This document shows positions 1-7,403 of a DNA stretch of 51,078 nt, in pieces. The notes below the pieces were generated by a model. That model worked only from the letters and a program-made list of their open reading frames with translations. It searched no databases and was not told the DNA's origin. The first letter of the stretch is position 1. Each line of letters starts with the position of its first letter. The position numbers were made by a program, and so were the translations under genes. Source of the stretch: a virus; the IMG/VR virus record IMGVR_UViG_3300036830_000098, positions 1-51,078 of that record. One strand, 5' to 3'.

Positions 1-127
1 CGAACTAGTGCGGCATCGGACCATATGCTACCCATGCAACCTAGCCCGGAAGCGCGACGTAGCCGCGCGAGCACAGTCCACGGAGGCCGGTGCTGTCTAT
101 AATCGAACAACTACGGCAGCATACAGG
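1..127. repeat. Terminal direct repeat, left copy (circular assembly overlap)
   Basis: These 127 bases are identical to 50952-51078. An exact 127-base end overlap is what a de Bruijn assembler with k = 127 leaves when it reports a circular contig. The window is therefore best read as a complete 50,951-bp circular map (circularly permuted or circular replicative form), not as a fragment. The repeat falls inside a coding sequence that reads straight across the junction. Confidence 0.9.
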
Positions 128-475
128 CGCACTCCATTAGGACGAGCCGGCGTCTTAATTTTCTTTGCTGCAAAACGTGCACGCACGGCAGGCCGGGATT
201 TTAACCTAACGCGCGAAGACGTGGCGCGTCGTATCGCAGTCGGTAAATGCGAAGTGACAGGACTGCCTTTCGACATGGCACCCGGTCCTGGCAGTAATCA
301 TGCAAATCCGTGGGCGCCTTCTCTTGACCGAAAAAACAATGCTAAAGGATACACTACTGATAATGTACAGGTAGTCGTTGCGGCCTACAATTACGCGAAG
401 TCGGAGTGGTCCGACGACGTGCTTTTGCGTCTTGCGCATGCTATTGTTGACGCAAACCGCAAAACGGGTGTATGA
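2..475 (+). CDS. HNH-type endonuclease, 3' part (begins at 50902)
   Basis: Body of the junction-spanning HNH-like protein. It holds a conserved phage arrangement: a Cys-x-x-Thr-Gly-Leu-Pro segment, then Pro-Ser-Leu-Asp-Arg with Lys-Gly-Tyr-Thr and Asn-Val-Gln, then an Asn-Tyr-Ala-Lys segment near the C-terminus. Proteins of this type cut or nick DNA; near phage head genes they may assist terminase or act as homing nucleases. It ends 6 bp before the portal start, so it probably belongs to the portal transcription unit. Which of these roles applies cannot be decided from sequence. Confidence 0.7.
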   Translation, partial: ELVRHRTICYPCNLARKRDVAARAQSTEAGAVYNRTTTAAYRRTPLGRAGVLIFFAAKRARTAGRDFNLTREDVARRIAVGKCEVTGLPFDMAPGPGSNHANPWAPSLDRKNNAKGYTTDNVQVVVAAYNYAKSEWSDDVLLRLAHAIVDANRKTGV

Positions 476-481
476 CAAGTC

Positions 482-2425
482 ATGCGCGACCTTCCCGTGT
501 TAAAACTCGACCTGAGTAAGCCCGAAACCTTCGGTAATGTCGCGGAAAAACTGGACGCTGACGAACGCCGCCGGCTCGCTACCGACCTGATTGAACTCAT
601 TGGTATCGACGAACAATCCATGTCGGACTGGGCCGGGAAGGCCCAAGGCTACCTCGATAAAGTGGACGCGGAAGGCGACGACTTCCCGCAGGATCGCGAA
701 CAGGAAGGCGCTGCCGAAGAACCGCCACCGTCCACGGAAATGACGCTTGCCGCCGTCATCCAGTTTTCGGCACGCGCGACGGATGCCCTGCTAGGCGAGC
801 CCGATCTGGCACGCGCCAGCGAACCCGGCGGCGAAGGACTTGCCTCTTGGGTTTCAAGCCAGCTCCGCACGCGCGATCCGAACTGGACCCTGGATACCGA
901 TCCGCTTATCGTCCATATGTCGGTCACCGGCCTGGCATGGCGCAAGCGCGATTTTGACGACGACGATAAGGTATTCCACTCTTATTTTCTACCGTCTGTC
1001 GGCTCCAACTCCGTCATCATAAACAGCAACGTACGGTCGATCGAACGTGCTCCGCGCATCACGCATCAATTTGATCGCTACCCTTACGAAATCGAGCGTT
1101 CTATCGAGCGCGGCAGATGGATCGACTACGAACCGAATTACGACGAACAAGACCCGCAGGCGCCGAAACGCTTTTACGAAACCGACGCATGGCTCGATCT
1201 TGACGGCGACGAAATAGACGAGCCGTGGACGATTGTCATCTCGCGCGACGACATGGCGGAAGTAGTTCACATCCGCCCGCGCTGGTCGAAAAAGACGGTC
1301 GTAAACACCGAAGAAGCACTGTTCTTCAATCCTATCCGCCGATTCTATCCGTACCGCTTCCTGCCGGACCCGAAAGGCAGCTTCTTTCCGATGGGCTTCG
1401 GCAAATTGCTGGATCGCACAGAGAGTTCGGCAAACCGCTTGCTGGCGTCCATCGTAGAGACGGCAAAGAGCGAAAGCGAGAATGGCGGTGTTCTTGCCGG
1501 CGGCGGCTTCGGGCTGCCCGATAAAGTCGAACTGAAAAACAACCGCATTGCGACTGTCAACACAGACGGCGCTCCGCTTGCTAATAAGTTTTCGGCGTTC
1601 CCCGTCAAGTCGGTGTCGCCGGGCTCCGTAGCAGTCCTTGAAAAGATCATGACGCTGGGCGACCGCCTGGCCGGAACGCTCAATCTTTTGGAGAACGCAC
1701 CTGCGTCAATGACCGCTACGATGGCGAAGGGCATCATTGACACCGGAACGCAGGTACAGTCCGCCGTACACCGCCGCATGGTCGCGTCCATGACGCAAGA
1801 AATGCGCATGTTCGTACAGATGGCCGATGCCTACGGACAGCTTCCCAGCAGCGTCTCCGTATCGAACGCGAACGGCATTTCGGTAACGGCGGACCCGCAA
1901 CTCGCGACCGAAATGCAGCGCACGGCGCTGGCCGGCATCTATATGGAATTGATGAAAGACCCCATGACGAAATGGGATGAGGTGCGCTTGCGCCTATACC
2001 GCACTTTGCGGCTGCCCGACCCGCAGAAATTGCTCGGCTCGCCGCCGCAGCAGCCGGAAGCGACGCCTTATGAAAAGATCGAAGGCGGCGTAAAGGTGGC
2101 GAAAGTCAACATCGAAAAGATGAAGGCCACGGGTGCCGTTGCCGTACAGCTTACGCAGGCGCTCTTGAACATGGTTGAGGCGAGCGGCGGAATGCTTGAC
2201 AACCGTACAGCGCTGTTGCAAATGGCGCAGTTGGAACAAGCCGTACAATCCTTGATGCAGGACGCGAACAATGCAGGCAGCAGCCTTAGCGGATTGGCTC
2301 CGCAGCCCGGAAACTCAGGCGCTTCTAACGTACCTGCGGTTCCGGCAGGAACCGGCGATATCAATGCTGCTCCAGGGGCTCCCGGTGCCGCCGGAAACGC
2401 AAGCCAAGGCGGCGGGATGCAATGA
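482..2425 (+). CDS. Portal protein
   Basis: Predicted 647-residue portal, the dodecameric ring at the capsid vertex through which DNA is packaged and ejected. Support is length, an acidic N-terminal third, a central region rich in aromatic and Arg residues (around 290-310, with RRFYPYRFLPDPKGSFFPMG-like wording typical of P22-class portals), a long helical barrel-like segment after residue 380, and a low-complexity Ala/Gly/Pro tail. It follows the HNH gene by 6 bp and precedes the co-chaperonin-like gene. Large terminase is nearby but on the opposite strand, which is unusual for portal-terminase pairs. Capsid, gp4-like and gp10-like genes elsewhere fit a podovirus head. Confidence 0.85.
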   Translation: MRDLPVLKLDLSKPETFGNVAEKLDADERRRLATDLIELIGIDEQSMSDWAGKAQGYLDKVDAEGDDFPQDREQEGAAEEPPPSTEMTLAAVIQFSARATDALLGEPDLARASEPGGEGLASWVSSQLRTRDPNWTLDTDPLIVHMSVTGLAWRKRDFDDDDKVFHSYFLPSVGSNSVIINSNVRSIERAPRITHQFDRYPYEIERSIERGRWIDYEPNYDEQDPQAPKRFYETDAWLDLDGDEIDEPWTIVISRDDMAEVVHIRPRWSKKTVVNTEEALFFNPIRRFYPYRFLPDPKGSFFPMGFGKLLDRTESSANRLLASIVETAKSESENGGVLAGGGFGLPDKVELKNNRIATVNTDGAPLANKFSAFPVKSVSPGSVAVLEKIMTLGDRLAGTLNLLENAPASMTATMAKGIIDTGTQVQSAVHRRMVASMTQEMRMFVQMADAYGQLPSSVSVSNANGISVTADPQLATEMQRTALAGIYMELMKDPMTKWDEVRLRLYRTLRLPDPQKLLGSPPQQPEATPYEKIEGGVKVAKVNIEKMKATGAVAVQLTQALLNMVEASGGMLDNRTALLQMAQLEQAVQSLMQDANNAGSSLSGLAPQPGNSGASNVPAVPAGTGDINAAPGAPGAAGNASQGGGMQ

Positions 2426-2504
2426 AATCGAACGACTGCTGAAGCAGTCGCCGGACAAGATAAAAGAAATCTTCGAGAACGCAGCCAAGGAAATGAATAA
2501 ATGA
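2364..2504 (+). CDS. Small hypothetical protein overlapping the portal 3' end
   Basis: Open frame of 46 codons starting inside the portal gene (+1 frame relative to it) and ending in the ATGA overlap with the next gene at 2501. It fills the 75-bp gap between portal and co-chaperonin and encodes a charged helical C-terminus (Glu-Arg-Leu-Leu-Lys, Lys-Ile-Lys-Glu-Ile-Phe-Glu-Asn). The same frame is open further upstream to 2271, so the start is uncertain, and no clear Shine-Dalgarno sequence precedes the ATG. An alternative is that the gap codes for nothing. Confidence 0.4.
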   Translation: MLLQGLPVPPETQAKAAGCNEIERLLKQSPDKIKEIFENAAKEMNK

Positions 2505-2971
2505 GCAACGTCGGAGTCCACGATTTCGCTATACCCCACGAGTTCGTGCAGCCGACGCGCGATATGGTTATCATCCGCATGCCGTTGCCGCCGAAGATGG
2601 TCGGAAGTGTTCATGTTCCCGACCTGGTGCGCGACATGGCGCAGCACAATGTCATGGCTGGTCGCGTCGTCGCGATGGGTCCGCTGGCATTCACCTACAA
2701 AGACGGCAACGGCTTGGCGCGGCAGGATGTAAAAATTGGCGATTGGGTCGTCATCCGTCCTTTCGCCGGTACGCTCATGCAAGGCGGCAAATTGCAGATC
2801 ACGAGCGGCTGGCGCTACGTATCCAGTTTCCAAGACGTGCTTGGTTTGCTGCCGGCCGACAAGATGCCGGACCCGTCAACCTTGGTATGGGACGACGCCG
2901 AAGAACCGCCGAAGACCGCAACGCAAGCGGAATGGCCGAGCAACGTGCGAGAAACGATAAGGATGCCATGA
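2501..2971 (+). CDS. GroES-like co-chaperonin (Cpn10 fold)
   Basis: A 156-residue protein whose residues about 15-120 follow the GroES pattern in order: Pro-Thr-Arg-Asp-Met-Val-Ile-Ile-Arg strand, a mobile-loop-like segment with Gly-Ser-Val-His-Val-Pro-Asp, Gly-Arg-Val-Val-Ala-Met-Gly-Pro, Val-Lys-Ile-Gly-Asp-Trp-Val-Val, and a final Phe-Gln-Asp-Val-Leu-Gly. GroES caps GroEL; phages such as T4 encode a replacement (gp31) to fold their capsid protein. The position between portal and scaffold candidate fits a head-assembly chaperone. The C-terminal 35 residues are extra. The start is set by AAGGA and by ATGA overlap with the preceding small frame. Function is inferred from pattern only. Confidence 0.7.
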   Translation: MSNVGVHDFAIPHEFVQPTRDMVIIRMPLPPKMVGSVHVPDLVRDMAQHNVMAGRVVAMGPLAFTYKDGNGLARQDVKIGDWVVIRPFAGTLMQGGKLQITSGWRYVSSFQDVLGLLPADKMPDPSTLVWDDAEEPPKTATQAEWPSNVRETIRMP

Positions 2972-2972
2972 C

Positions 2973-3635
2973 ATGAGCGACTTTAACACTATGCTGCGTG
3001 AACAGGCGCGCAACGGGCTCCAAGCCCAGCTTGACGCAGCCGTGACCAACGGTGACGCGGCAGCCGCGCGCAAGGTAACCGCCGACCTGGAAAAGCTGGC
3101 GGTGTCCACTGCGCCCAAAGCGCCGCCGTTTTCCGATACGGAAATCCGCGCCGAACTGGACAAGTTGCCGTGGTTCGGCACCGATCCGAAAAAGTCGGCC
3201 AAAGCGGTAGAGTTCGGCAAGACGCTGGACCCGAAGAAATTCGCTACCGCGGCACTGTTTGCGGCTGCGCTGGTCAAGGCCGTCGATGATGAGTTTAAGC
3301 CGCCGGTTGCCGAAACTAAGGAAGAAGACGCCGAAGGCGAGGAAGAGGGCGCCGAAGGCGAGGAAGAGGGCGCTGAAGAGGGCAAGACCAAACCACCGAA
3401 GAAACGCGCCACGGACGGCCCCAACGATGGCGACACGGCAGGGAATCGTACCCGGCGCCCATCCGGCCCGTGGGCGAAAATTACCGATGCGCCGGCCGAC
3501 GTGCAAAAGGAAATCAAACGCCAGGCCGACAAGTTCGTGGCCTCCACGGCTCCCAAAGAGCTGCGCGAGAAATTCGTTACGAAGGCACTGGAAAGCCATT
3601 ACGCAACCTACCTGCGCACCAAGGGAAAGAAGTGA
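2973..3635 (+). CDS. Acidic scaffold-like protein (candidate)
   Basis: 220 residues, highly charged and without membrane segments. The N-terminal half is helical and Ala/Lys/Glu rich; residues about 112-137 are a Glu/Gly tract produced by a 21-bp tandem repeat; the C-terminal part is basic and helical, ending Lys-Gly-Lys-Lys. Scaffolding proteins of tailed phages are acidic and helical with a basic C-terminal capsid-binding end, and the gene lies just after portal and co-chaperonin. No family is recognised, so scaffold is an inference from composition and place. The ATG directly follows the previous stop. Confidence 0.5.
   Translation: MSDFNTMLREQARNGLQAQLDAAVTNGDAAAARKVTADLEKLAVSTAPKAPPFSDTEIRAELDKLPWFGTDPKKSAKAVEFGKTLDPKKFATAALFAAALVKAVDDEFKPPVAETKEEDAEGEEEGAEGEEEGAEEGKTKPPKKRATDGPNDGDTAGNRTRRPSGPWAKITDAPADVQKEIKRQADKFVASTAPKELREKFVTKALESHYATYLRTKGKK
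3330..3371 (+). repeat. Tandem 21-bp coding repeat (Glu-rich)
   Basis: Two exact copies of a 21-base unit (3330-3350 and 3351-3371) followed by a partial third copy. They encode the acidic Ala-Glu-Gly-Glu-Glu-Glu-Gly units in the scaffold-like protein. In-frame units of this type vary easily in number by slippage. Confidence 0.85.
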
Positions 3636-3639
3636 CGCC

Positions 3640-4179
3640 ATGAGCACCGATCCTTTCAAGGGAATGCCGGACTTTCTCACGCCGAACCCGCCGGCAGAAA
3701 TGCCCGAGCCGCAGGCGCCCGGCAATGGCGTGGCAGCCGCTTCGCCATTCAAGGAAGCGCTGGACGTGGACGCGATCATAGCCAATCTGACGCTCGATCG
3801 CCCGCTGAAGCTGTTCATCCCCAACCGCGAAAAATTCCCGGATTGGGAGTTTCGCATCATCAACAGCATCCCGTCTGAAATTGCCGATGCCCATAACAAG
3901 GGCTGGAAGGAAGTCACCGACCCGGAAATGACGAAGCTGTTTGTCGAACTGGTCGCCGGGACCGACAAGGACGGCAAGGCGTTCCGCCCGATCCTGTGCT
4001 CGCGTCCGAAGAAAGTCGGAGATCACATCCGTAAGCGTAACCGCTTGCAGCTCGCCAGTCTCTACGCCGGCATGGACCCGAAGAACAAGGAACTGAACGG
4101 GAAGTACACCGCCAACGTGGACGCGAAGGACGGCACGCTGGGCCAGTTCTCCGGTCCCGGTTTCCGCATCAGGGTTTAG
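3640..4179 (+). CDS. Hypothetical head-region protein
   Basis: 179 residues, unrecognised. It has a Pro-rich N-terminus (about residues 1-35), then a mixed region with Phe-Ile-Pro-Asn-Arg-Glu-Lys-Phe-Pro-Asp-Trp-Glu-Phe-Arg-Ile-Ile-Asn, a Lys/Arg-rich stretch, and a Gly-Gln-Phe-Ser-Gly-Pro-Gly-Phe-Arg end. No signal peptide or membrane segment. It closes the plus-strand head cluster and is separated by only 14 bp from the convergent minus-strand membrane-peptide gene. A virion or head-assembly role is likely from position alone. Confidence 0.65.
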   Translation: MSTDPFKGMPDFLTPNPPAEMPEPQAPGNGVAAASPFKEALDVDAIIANLTLDRPLKLFIPNREKFPDWEFRIINSIPSEIADAHNKGWKEVTDPEMTKLFVELVAGTDKDGKAFRPILCSRPKKVGDHIRKRNRLQLASLYAGMDPKNKELNGKYTANVDAKDGTLGQFSGPGFRIRV

Positions 4180-4193
4180 CGGCGCACGACCAC

Positions 4194-4286
4194 TTAGCCA
4201 ACCATCCACATCTCGAATGCAGTTGCTAGGGACCAAATCAGCGCCGCGCAACCCGCAAGCAACAGTACTGCCTCAAATGGCGTCAC
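4194..4286 (-). CDS. 30-aa single-span membrane peptide
   Basis: Begins with GTG overlapping the stop of the RHH gene (GTGA), so it is probably translated by coupling. It encodes Thr-Pro-Phe-Glu followed by one hydrophobic helix of about 20 residues and ends Glu-Met-Trp-Met-Val-Gly. A second tiny gene at 26068-26145 has a similar Thr-Pro-Phe start, hydrophobic core and Trp-rich end, which makes both more credible. Function unknown; such peptides can modulate membranes or act in exclusion or lysis timing. Confidence 0.55.
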   Translation of the reverse strand: MTPFEAVLLLAGCAALIWSLATAFEMWMVG

Positions 4287-4429
4287 CTGATTTTCCCGAT
4301 TGCTTCGATAACAAGGCTCGTCACGGTTCGGCGTAGTTTCTTTGCCTTGGCCGTGATGCGCGACTTTTCGGCTTTTGACAGCCGGATATCAAGGCGTGCG
4401 AGCTTCTTGATTTTCGCTTCGGATTTCAT
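4283..4429 (-). CDS. Small ribbon-helix-helix DNA-binding protein
   Basis: 48 residues with a classic RHH (Arc/CopG-type) layout: a strand Leu-Ala-Arg-Leu-Asp-Ile-Arg-Leu, then Ser-Lys-Ala-Glu-Lys-Ser-Arg-Ile helix, then Arg-Thr-Val-Thr-Ser-Leu-Val-Ile-Glu-Ala-Ile helix. An AGGGA ribosome site sits 5 bases before the ATG. A sigma-70-like promoter and a 9-bp-arm inverted repeat lie immediately upstream (4442-4491), so autoregulation is likely. It sits downstream of the terminase gene on the same strand but has its own promoter. Confidence 0.7.
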   Translation of the reverse strand: MKSEAKIKKLARLDIRLSKAEKSRITAKAKKLRRTVTSLVIEAIGKIR

Positions 4430-4441
4430 GACTTTCCCTGT

Positions 4442-4491
4442 ACGGTTGACGCCGGATAGTCATACAGTACAGTTGTGTACAGGTCAACCGT
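4442..4491 (-). promoter_or_regulatory. Promoter and 9-bp inverted repeat upstream of the RHH gene
   Basis: On the minus strand TTGACC (4487-4482) is followed after 17 bp by TATGAC (4464-4459). The region is bracketed by inverted arms ACGGTTGAC (4442-4450) and GTCAACCGT (4483-4491), the right arm overlapping the -35 box and the terminase stop codon. This fits a repressor-controlled promoter for the RHH/membrane-peptide pair. Confidence 0.5.
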
Positions 4492-6025
4492 CTACGGCCA
4501 TAGAAATCGCGCAGCAATCCCACCTGTCCGGCGAGCGGCCCAGTACGGCGCGTACTTTCTCTTTCAAAGTCATGAAAAGCCGTGCGTTTTCGTCACGACG
4601 ACATCCAGTTTGTCCCCATTTGTAAGCTGCCGCCTCTTCCTGTGCCAGTTTGTCGTTCGGCATCGATACGTTGCCTTGGAGCCAGCGCAGCAACTTGTCG
4701 TGCAGCTCGGCGCGGCGGTTGCCGTACATGACCGAGTTATTCGCGCCGTGGCTGAATACCACGGGCACGATCTTTTCATCACCAAGAGTGCGCATGCGCA
4801 GGCGGCAACCTGCTATCAGGTCGCGCCCATAACCGCCTGTGGCGTCAATAAGTATAGCGTCCATATCGAAACGCTTGAACGTCGCTACCAGCCAATCCGA
4901 TGCTACATTACCGTCCCGGCTCGCCAGCTCGCCCCATACGCGGGCGCCGATCGCGGAACCTTGCCGGTCGCACACAAAAGGCTTGTCCTGGCCGTCGCCA
5001 GCCGGATCGACACAAAGCAGCTTCAAAGCGCCCGCGGACGGCGCAGCTTTGTTCGCCATCGCGGCGGCCACGATAGACGCGGGGTAGAAGTCCAGCGTGC
5101 TATCGGCCATGAAGCATTCACTGTACACGGCGGGATACTCTTGCCGCGTCAGTCTGTGGATTGTCTCAGGCTGGCCGCCGTTCATTGTCGCAATGGTGTA
5201 GTTCTGCAACCAGAACCAATAAAGTTGTTCGGGGTCCAGCCCGTGCATTCGACCGTAGTCCGTGAAGTCCTTCGGCGCGTGCCAGTTGGGTGGGACCGCT
5301 GTGCGGTATTCCGGCATGATGGCCCACGGCAGGAAATGAATGCGCCACGGTCCCTTGTTTTGCTGGCGATTGGCTTCCTCGCACATACTAAAGAACATGC
5401 CGGACTGTCCGTTGCCGGTGCTCTCCATTGCGATCTCAGTACCGGGTAGGTTTTGCACGGTTTGCAGCAAGCCCGAAGACAAGTCTTCCGTGCTGTCGAA
5501 AAATGCGGCTTCCGACAAATGCAGCAAATGAAAATCGTCCGAACGCCCAATATCGCCGCCATCGGCCGATGCGACCTTGTACAGCGATTCCAACTTGTCG
5601 AATATCAGCTCTCGCGCGTTCGACCCGCCAAGATGCGGACGAATCGACTGCGGTAGCTCTTCGTAAAAATGCTTCACTTCGCGATGCAAATTAGTCGCGC
5701 TGTCTGTCCGGTGCGCTACAACTTGTGCGCGGCGCCCCGTTTCCGTGGCCGTGTGGTGGAAGTACCGGCCGCTTATATAGGTGCTGACGCCCATACGGCG
5801 AGCCTTGGGGATTAGCGCCCGCACGGTTCCGAATACTTCGCGCTCGCGTTCAATGCGGGCGTGCAGAAGTTTCTGAGCGTTGTTGAGAATAAAAGGAATG
5901 CGCTCGCCGCCTGATCGGGGACGCACGCGCAAGAACTTTTCCCGGTAATAGTCGAAATTGCGCAACTTTGTCCGAACAGACTCTCTAGCCTGCGTTGACG
6001 ATTCGGGTTGCCACGGGAAGTTCAA
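4484..6025 (-). CDS. terL: Terminase large subunit
   Basis: 513-residue packaging motor. The ATPase part has a deviant Walker A at 73-82 (Pro-Lys-Ala-Arg-Arg-Met-Gly-Val-Ser-Thr) and Walker B with catalytic Glu at 167-175 (Leu-Leu-His-Leu-Ser-Glu-Ala-Ala-Phe). The nuclease part shows RNase H-type acidic residues Asp340 (Cys-Val-Asp-Pro), Asp394 (Leu-Ile-Asp-Ala-Thr-Gly) and Asp503 (Asp-Arg-Trp-Asp). It cuts concatemeric DNA and drives it through the portal. The start is TTG at 6025, the only in-frame start, with a weak ribosome site. This puts Asn-Phe-Pro-Trp at residues 2-5, one copy of the terminal FPW motif. No obvious small terminase adjoins it. Confidence 0.9.
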   Translation of the reverse strand: MNFPWQPESSTQARESVRTKLRNFDYYREKFLRVRPRSGGERIPFILNNAQKLLHARIEREREVFGTVRALIPKARRMGVSTYISGRYFHHTATETGRRAQVVAHRTDSATNLHREVKHFYEELPQSIRPHLGGSNARELIFDKLESLYKVASADGGDIGRSDDFHLLHLSEAAFFDSTEDLSSGLLQTVQNLPGTEIAMESTGNGQSGMFFSMCEEANRQQNKGPWRIHFLPWAIMPEYRTAVPPNWHAPKDFTDYGRMHGLDPEQLYWFWLQNYTIATMNGGQPETIHRLTRQEYPAVYSECFMADSTLDFYPASIVAAAMANKAAPSAGALKLLCVDPAGDGQDKPFVCDRQGSAIGARVWGELASRDGNVASDWLVATFKRFDMDAILIDATGGYGRDLIAGCRLRMRTLGDEKIVPVVFSHGANNSVMYGNRRAELHDKLLRWLQGNVSMPNDKLAQEEAAAYKWGQTGCRRDENARLFMTLKEKVRAVLGRSPDRWDCCAISMAVDG

Positions 6026-6038
6026 GAGGTCGCCGCAA

Positions 6039-7403
6039 CTAACCTGTCTGGCTGAAAATGCCAGGGTTAATGTTGTCGTTCGCAGGTTTGTCGAGCGCGC
6101 CCTGTTTTTCTTCCAACACTAGGGCAGCAGGTATGGCTGCGGCGTTCCACAGGCCGTTTCCCGCGGCAGCCCAAAAGTACACCGTGTAACTTGTTGATGT
6201 TACGACACCTGGGGCGTCGAAAGCGTACATCGGGACGGCACCCTGGCTACTCTGTCCTGCGATTCCCTGACTGCCGATAGCAGTAGAAGTCCCGCGATAG
6301 ATAGACGATATGGCAGCGCCGGTTGAAGAACCGCCCAGCATTCCGAATGCTTGCGCGCGAATCAAATTGGCGGCAGAAGTGGGAGTGATCGCTCCGGTAA
6401 GATGCGTCGCGGTCGGAGTCGTTCCCGAACCCGTCGTCGCTTGTGAATTTGTAAAATATAGCGTCCGCACTACGGCGCCCGGCTTCGGAATGCCAGGACC
6501 AAACATTTGTAAAGTCGTACATGAACTAGCCCATGTGCCGGCAGTAGCCATCCCGCTGGAGAAATCGCAGTAGCCGATGATACGTACCGCGTCCAAGTTA
6601 ACGCCCGTAGTGGCATACAGCGTCCCAGCGGTGCCGGCACTCCCACTTATGGTAGTGCTGGTTACGAGCGTACTTTCCCATGCCGCACACGAAAAAATAG
6701 TCGTAGTGTTACTGCACGTCGCAACACCCAGCTCAGGCGTCCCTCCATTGTACTCAACAAAAATCCAAACGCGAAAAGGGCATGTACTGCCGTTGGCGCA
6801 ACTGCCGCTATTCGACGAAGTACCGAGTGTCGCACCGGAAGGAACGGTGATGGACAACGGCGCAGAAATGGTGCTCCACGTCACCGTACCTGTCGTCAAC
6901 GCAGTAGACCGGAACGGCACCAATACCGGATTGTTACTGGTCGGCGCGCTGCCATTTGCTTGCGTCAAGTTGATAACCAACGCGCCGCCAGAAGGACTCG
7001 GAACCGACAGACCGAGATTGATCGGCATGTCGTAGCCGGTCTGCACGGCGATGTTTCCGCAACTTTCCCCGACGCCTGCGGTATAGCGGAGCGCTTGATT
7101 GACAGCCGTACACGGCGCCCTAGGAACGTCCACGACAGTCGTTCCGTTCAAACTGCCTTTGTAAGTGTCGGCAGCGCCGGCCGCAAAACCGCTATTGGCG
7201 ATATTGCCGAAAGCCGGATCAGTCGTCGGCCCGGTGCTGACAAACGGCTGGCCCGCGGTTCCGGGTACGGCGGCACCAAAGCCCTGATAGCCGCTACCTT
7301 TACCGATCGGTACGGAGTGATTTGGCGTCTGCCATTGCGCAAACGCAGGAGTGCCAACCAGCAACAATGCAGCGGCGAAGAAGGCGCGGAACGTTTTCAT
7401 CAT
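6039..7403 (-). CDS. Exported tail-appendage-like protein with Sec signal
   Basis: 454 residues. It starts at ATG 7403 overlapping the upstream stop (ATGATG). The first ~23 residues are a clear Sec signal (Lys-Thr-Phe-Arg, hydrophobic core, Ala-Phe-Ala then Gln). After it comes Gly-Ser-Gly-Tyr-Gln-Gly-Phe and Pro-Gly-Thr-Ala-Gly-Gln-Pro-Phe-Val-Ser, a wording I associate with Rhizobiales phage tail proteins, then Ser/Thr/Gly-rich beta structure to the end. No catalytic motif is recognised. It is the last gene of the tail-appendage run before terminase. A virion role is likely, but a cleaved signal peptide on a virion protein is odd. Confidence 0.7.
   Translation of the reverse strand: MMKTFRAFFAAALLLVGTPAFAQWQTPNHSVPIGKGSGYQGFGAAVPGTAGQPFVSTGPTTDPAFGNIANSGFAAGAADTYKGSLNGTTVVDVPRAPCTAVNQALRYTAGVGESCGNIAVQTGYDMPINLGLSVPSPSGGALVINLTQANGSAPTSNNPVLVPFRSTALTTGTVTWSTISAPLSITVPSGATLGTSSNSGSCANGSTCPFRVWIFVEYNGGTPELGVATCSNTTTIFSCAAWESTLVTSTTISGSAGTAGTLYATTGVNLDAVRIIGYCDFSSGMATAGTWASSCTTLQMFGPGIPKPGAVVRTLYFTNSQATTGSGTTPTATHLTGAITPTSAANLIRAQAFGMLGGSSTGAAISSIYRGTSTAIGSQGIAGQSSQGAVPMYAFDAPGVVTSTSYTVYFWAAAGNGLWNAAAIPAALVLEEKQGALDKPANDNINPGIFSQTG

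Noticed and set aside
1-127. Genuine short terminal repeats of a linear phage genome
   Set aside because: The length is exactly 127, an assembler k-mer size, and a gene reads through it; an assembly overlap is the simpler reading.
2799-3977. 392-codon minus-strand open frame
   Set aside because: Runs antisense to three well-supported overlapping plus-strand genes; low-complexity Arg/Ser/Phe composition typical of a shadow frame in GC-rich DNA.
4475-5449. 324-codon plus-strand open frame
   Set aside because: Antisense to the terminase gene, whose motifs are clear; no ribosome site and no recognisable domain.
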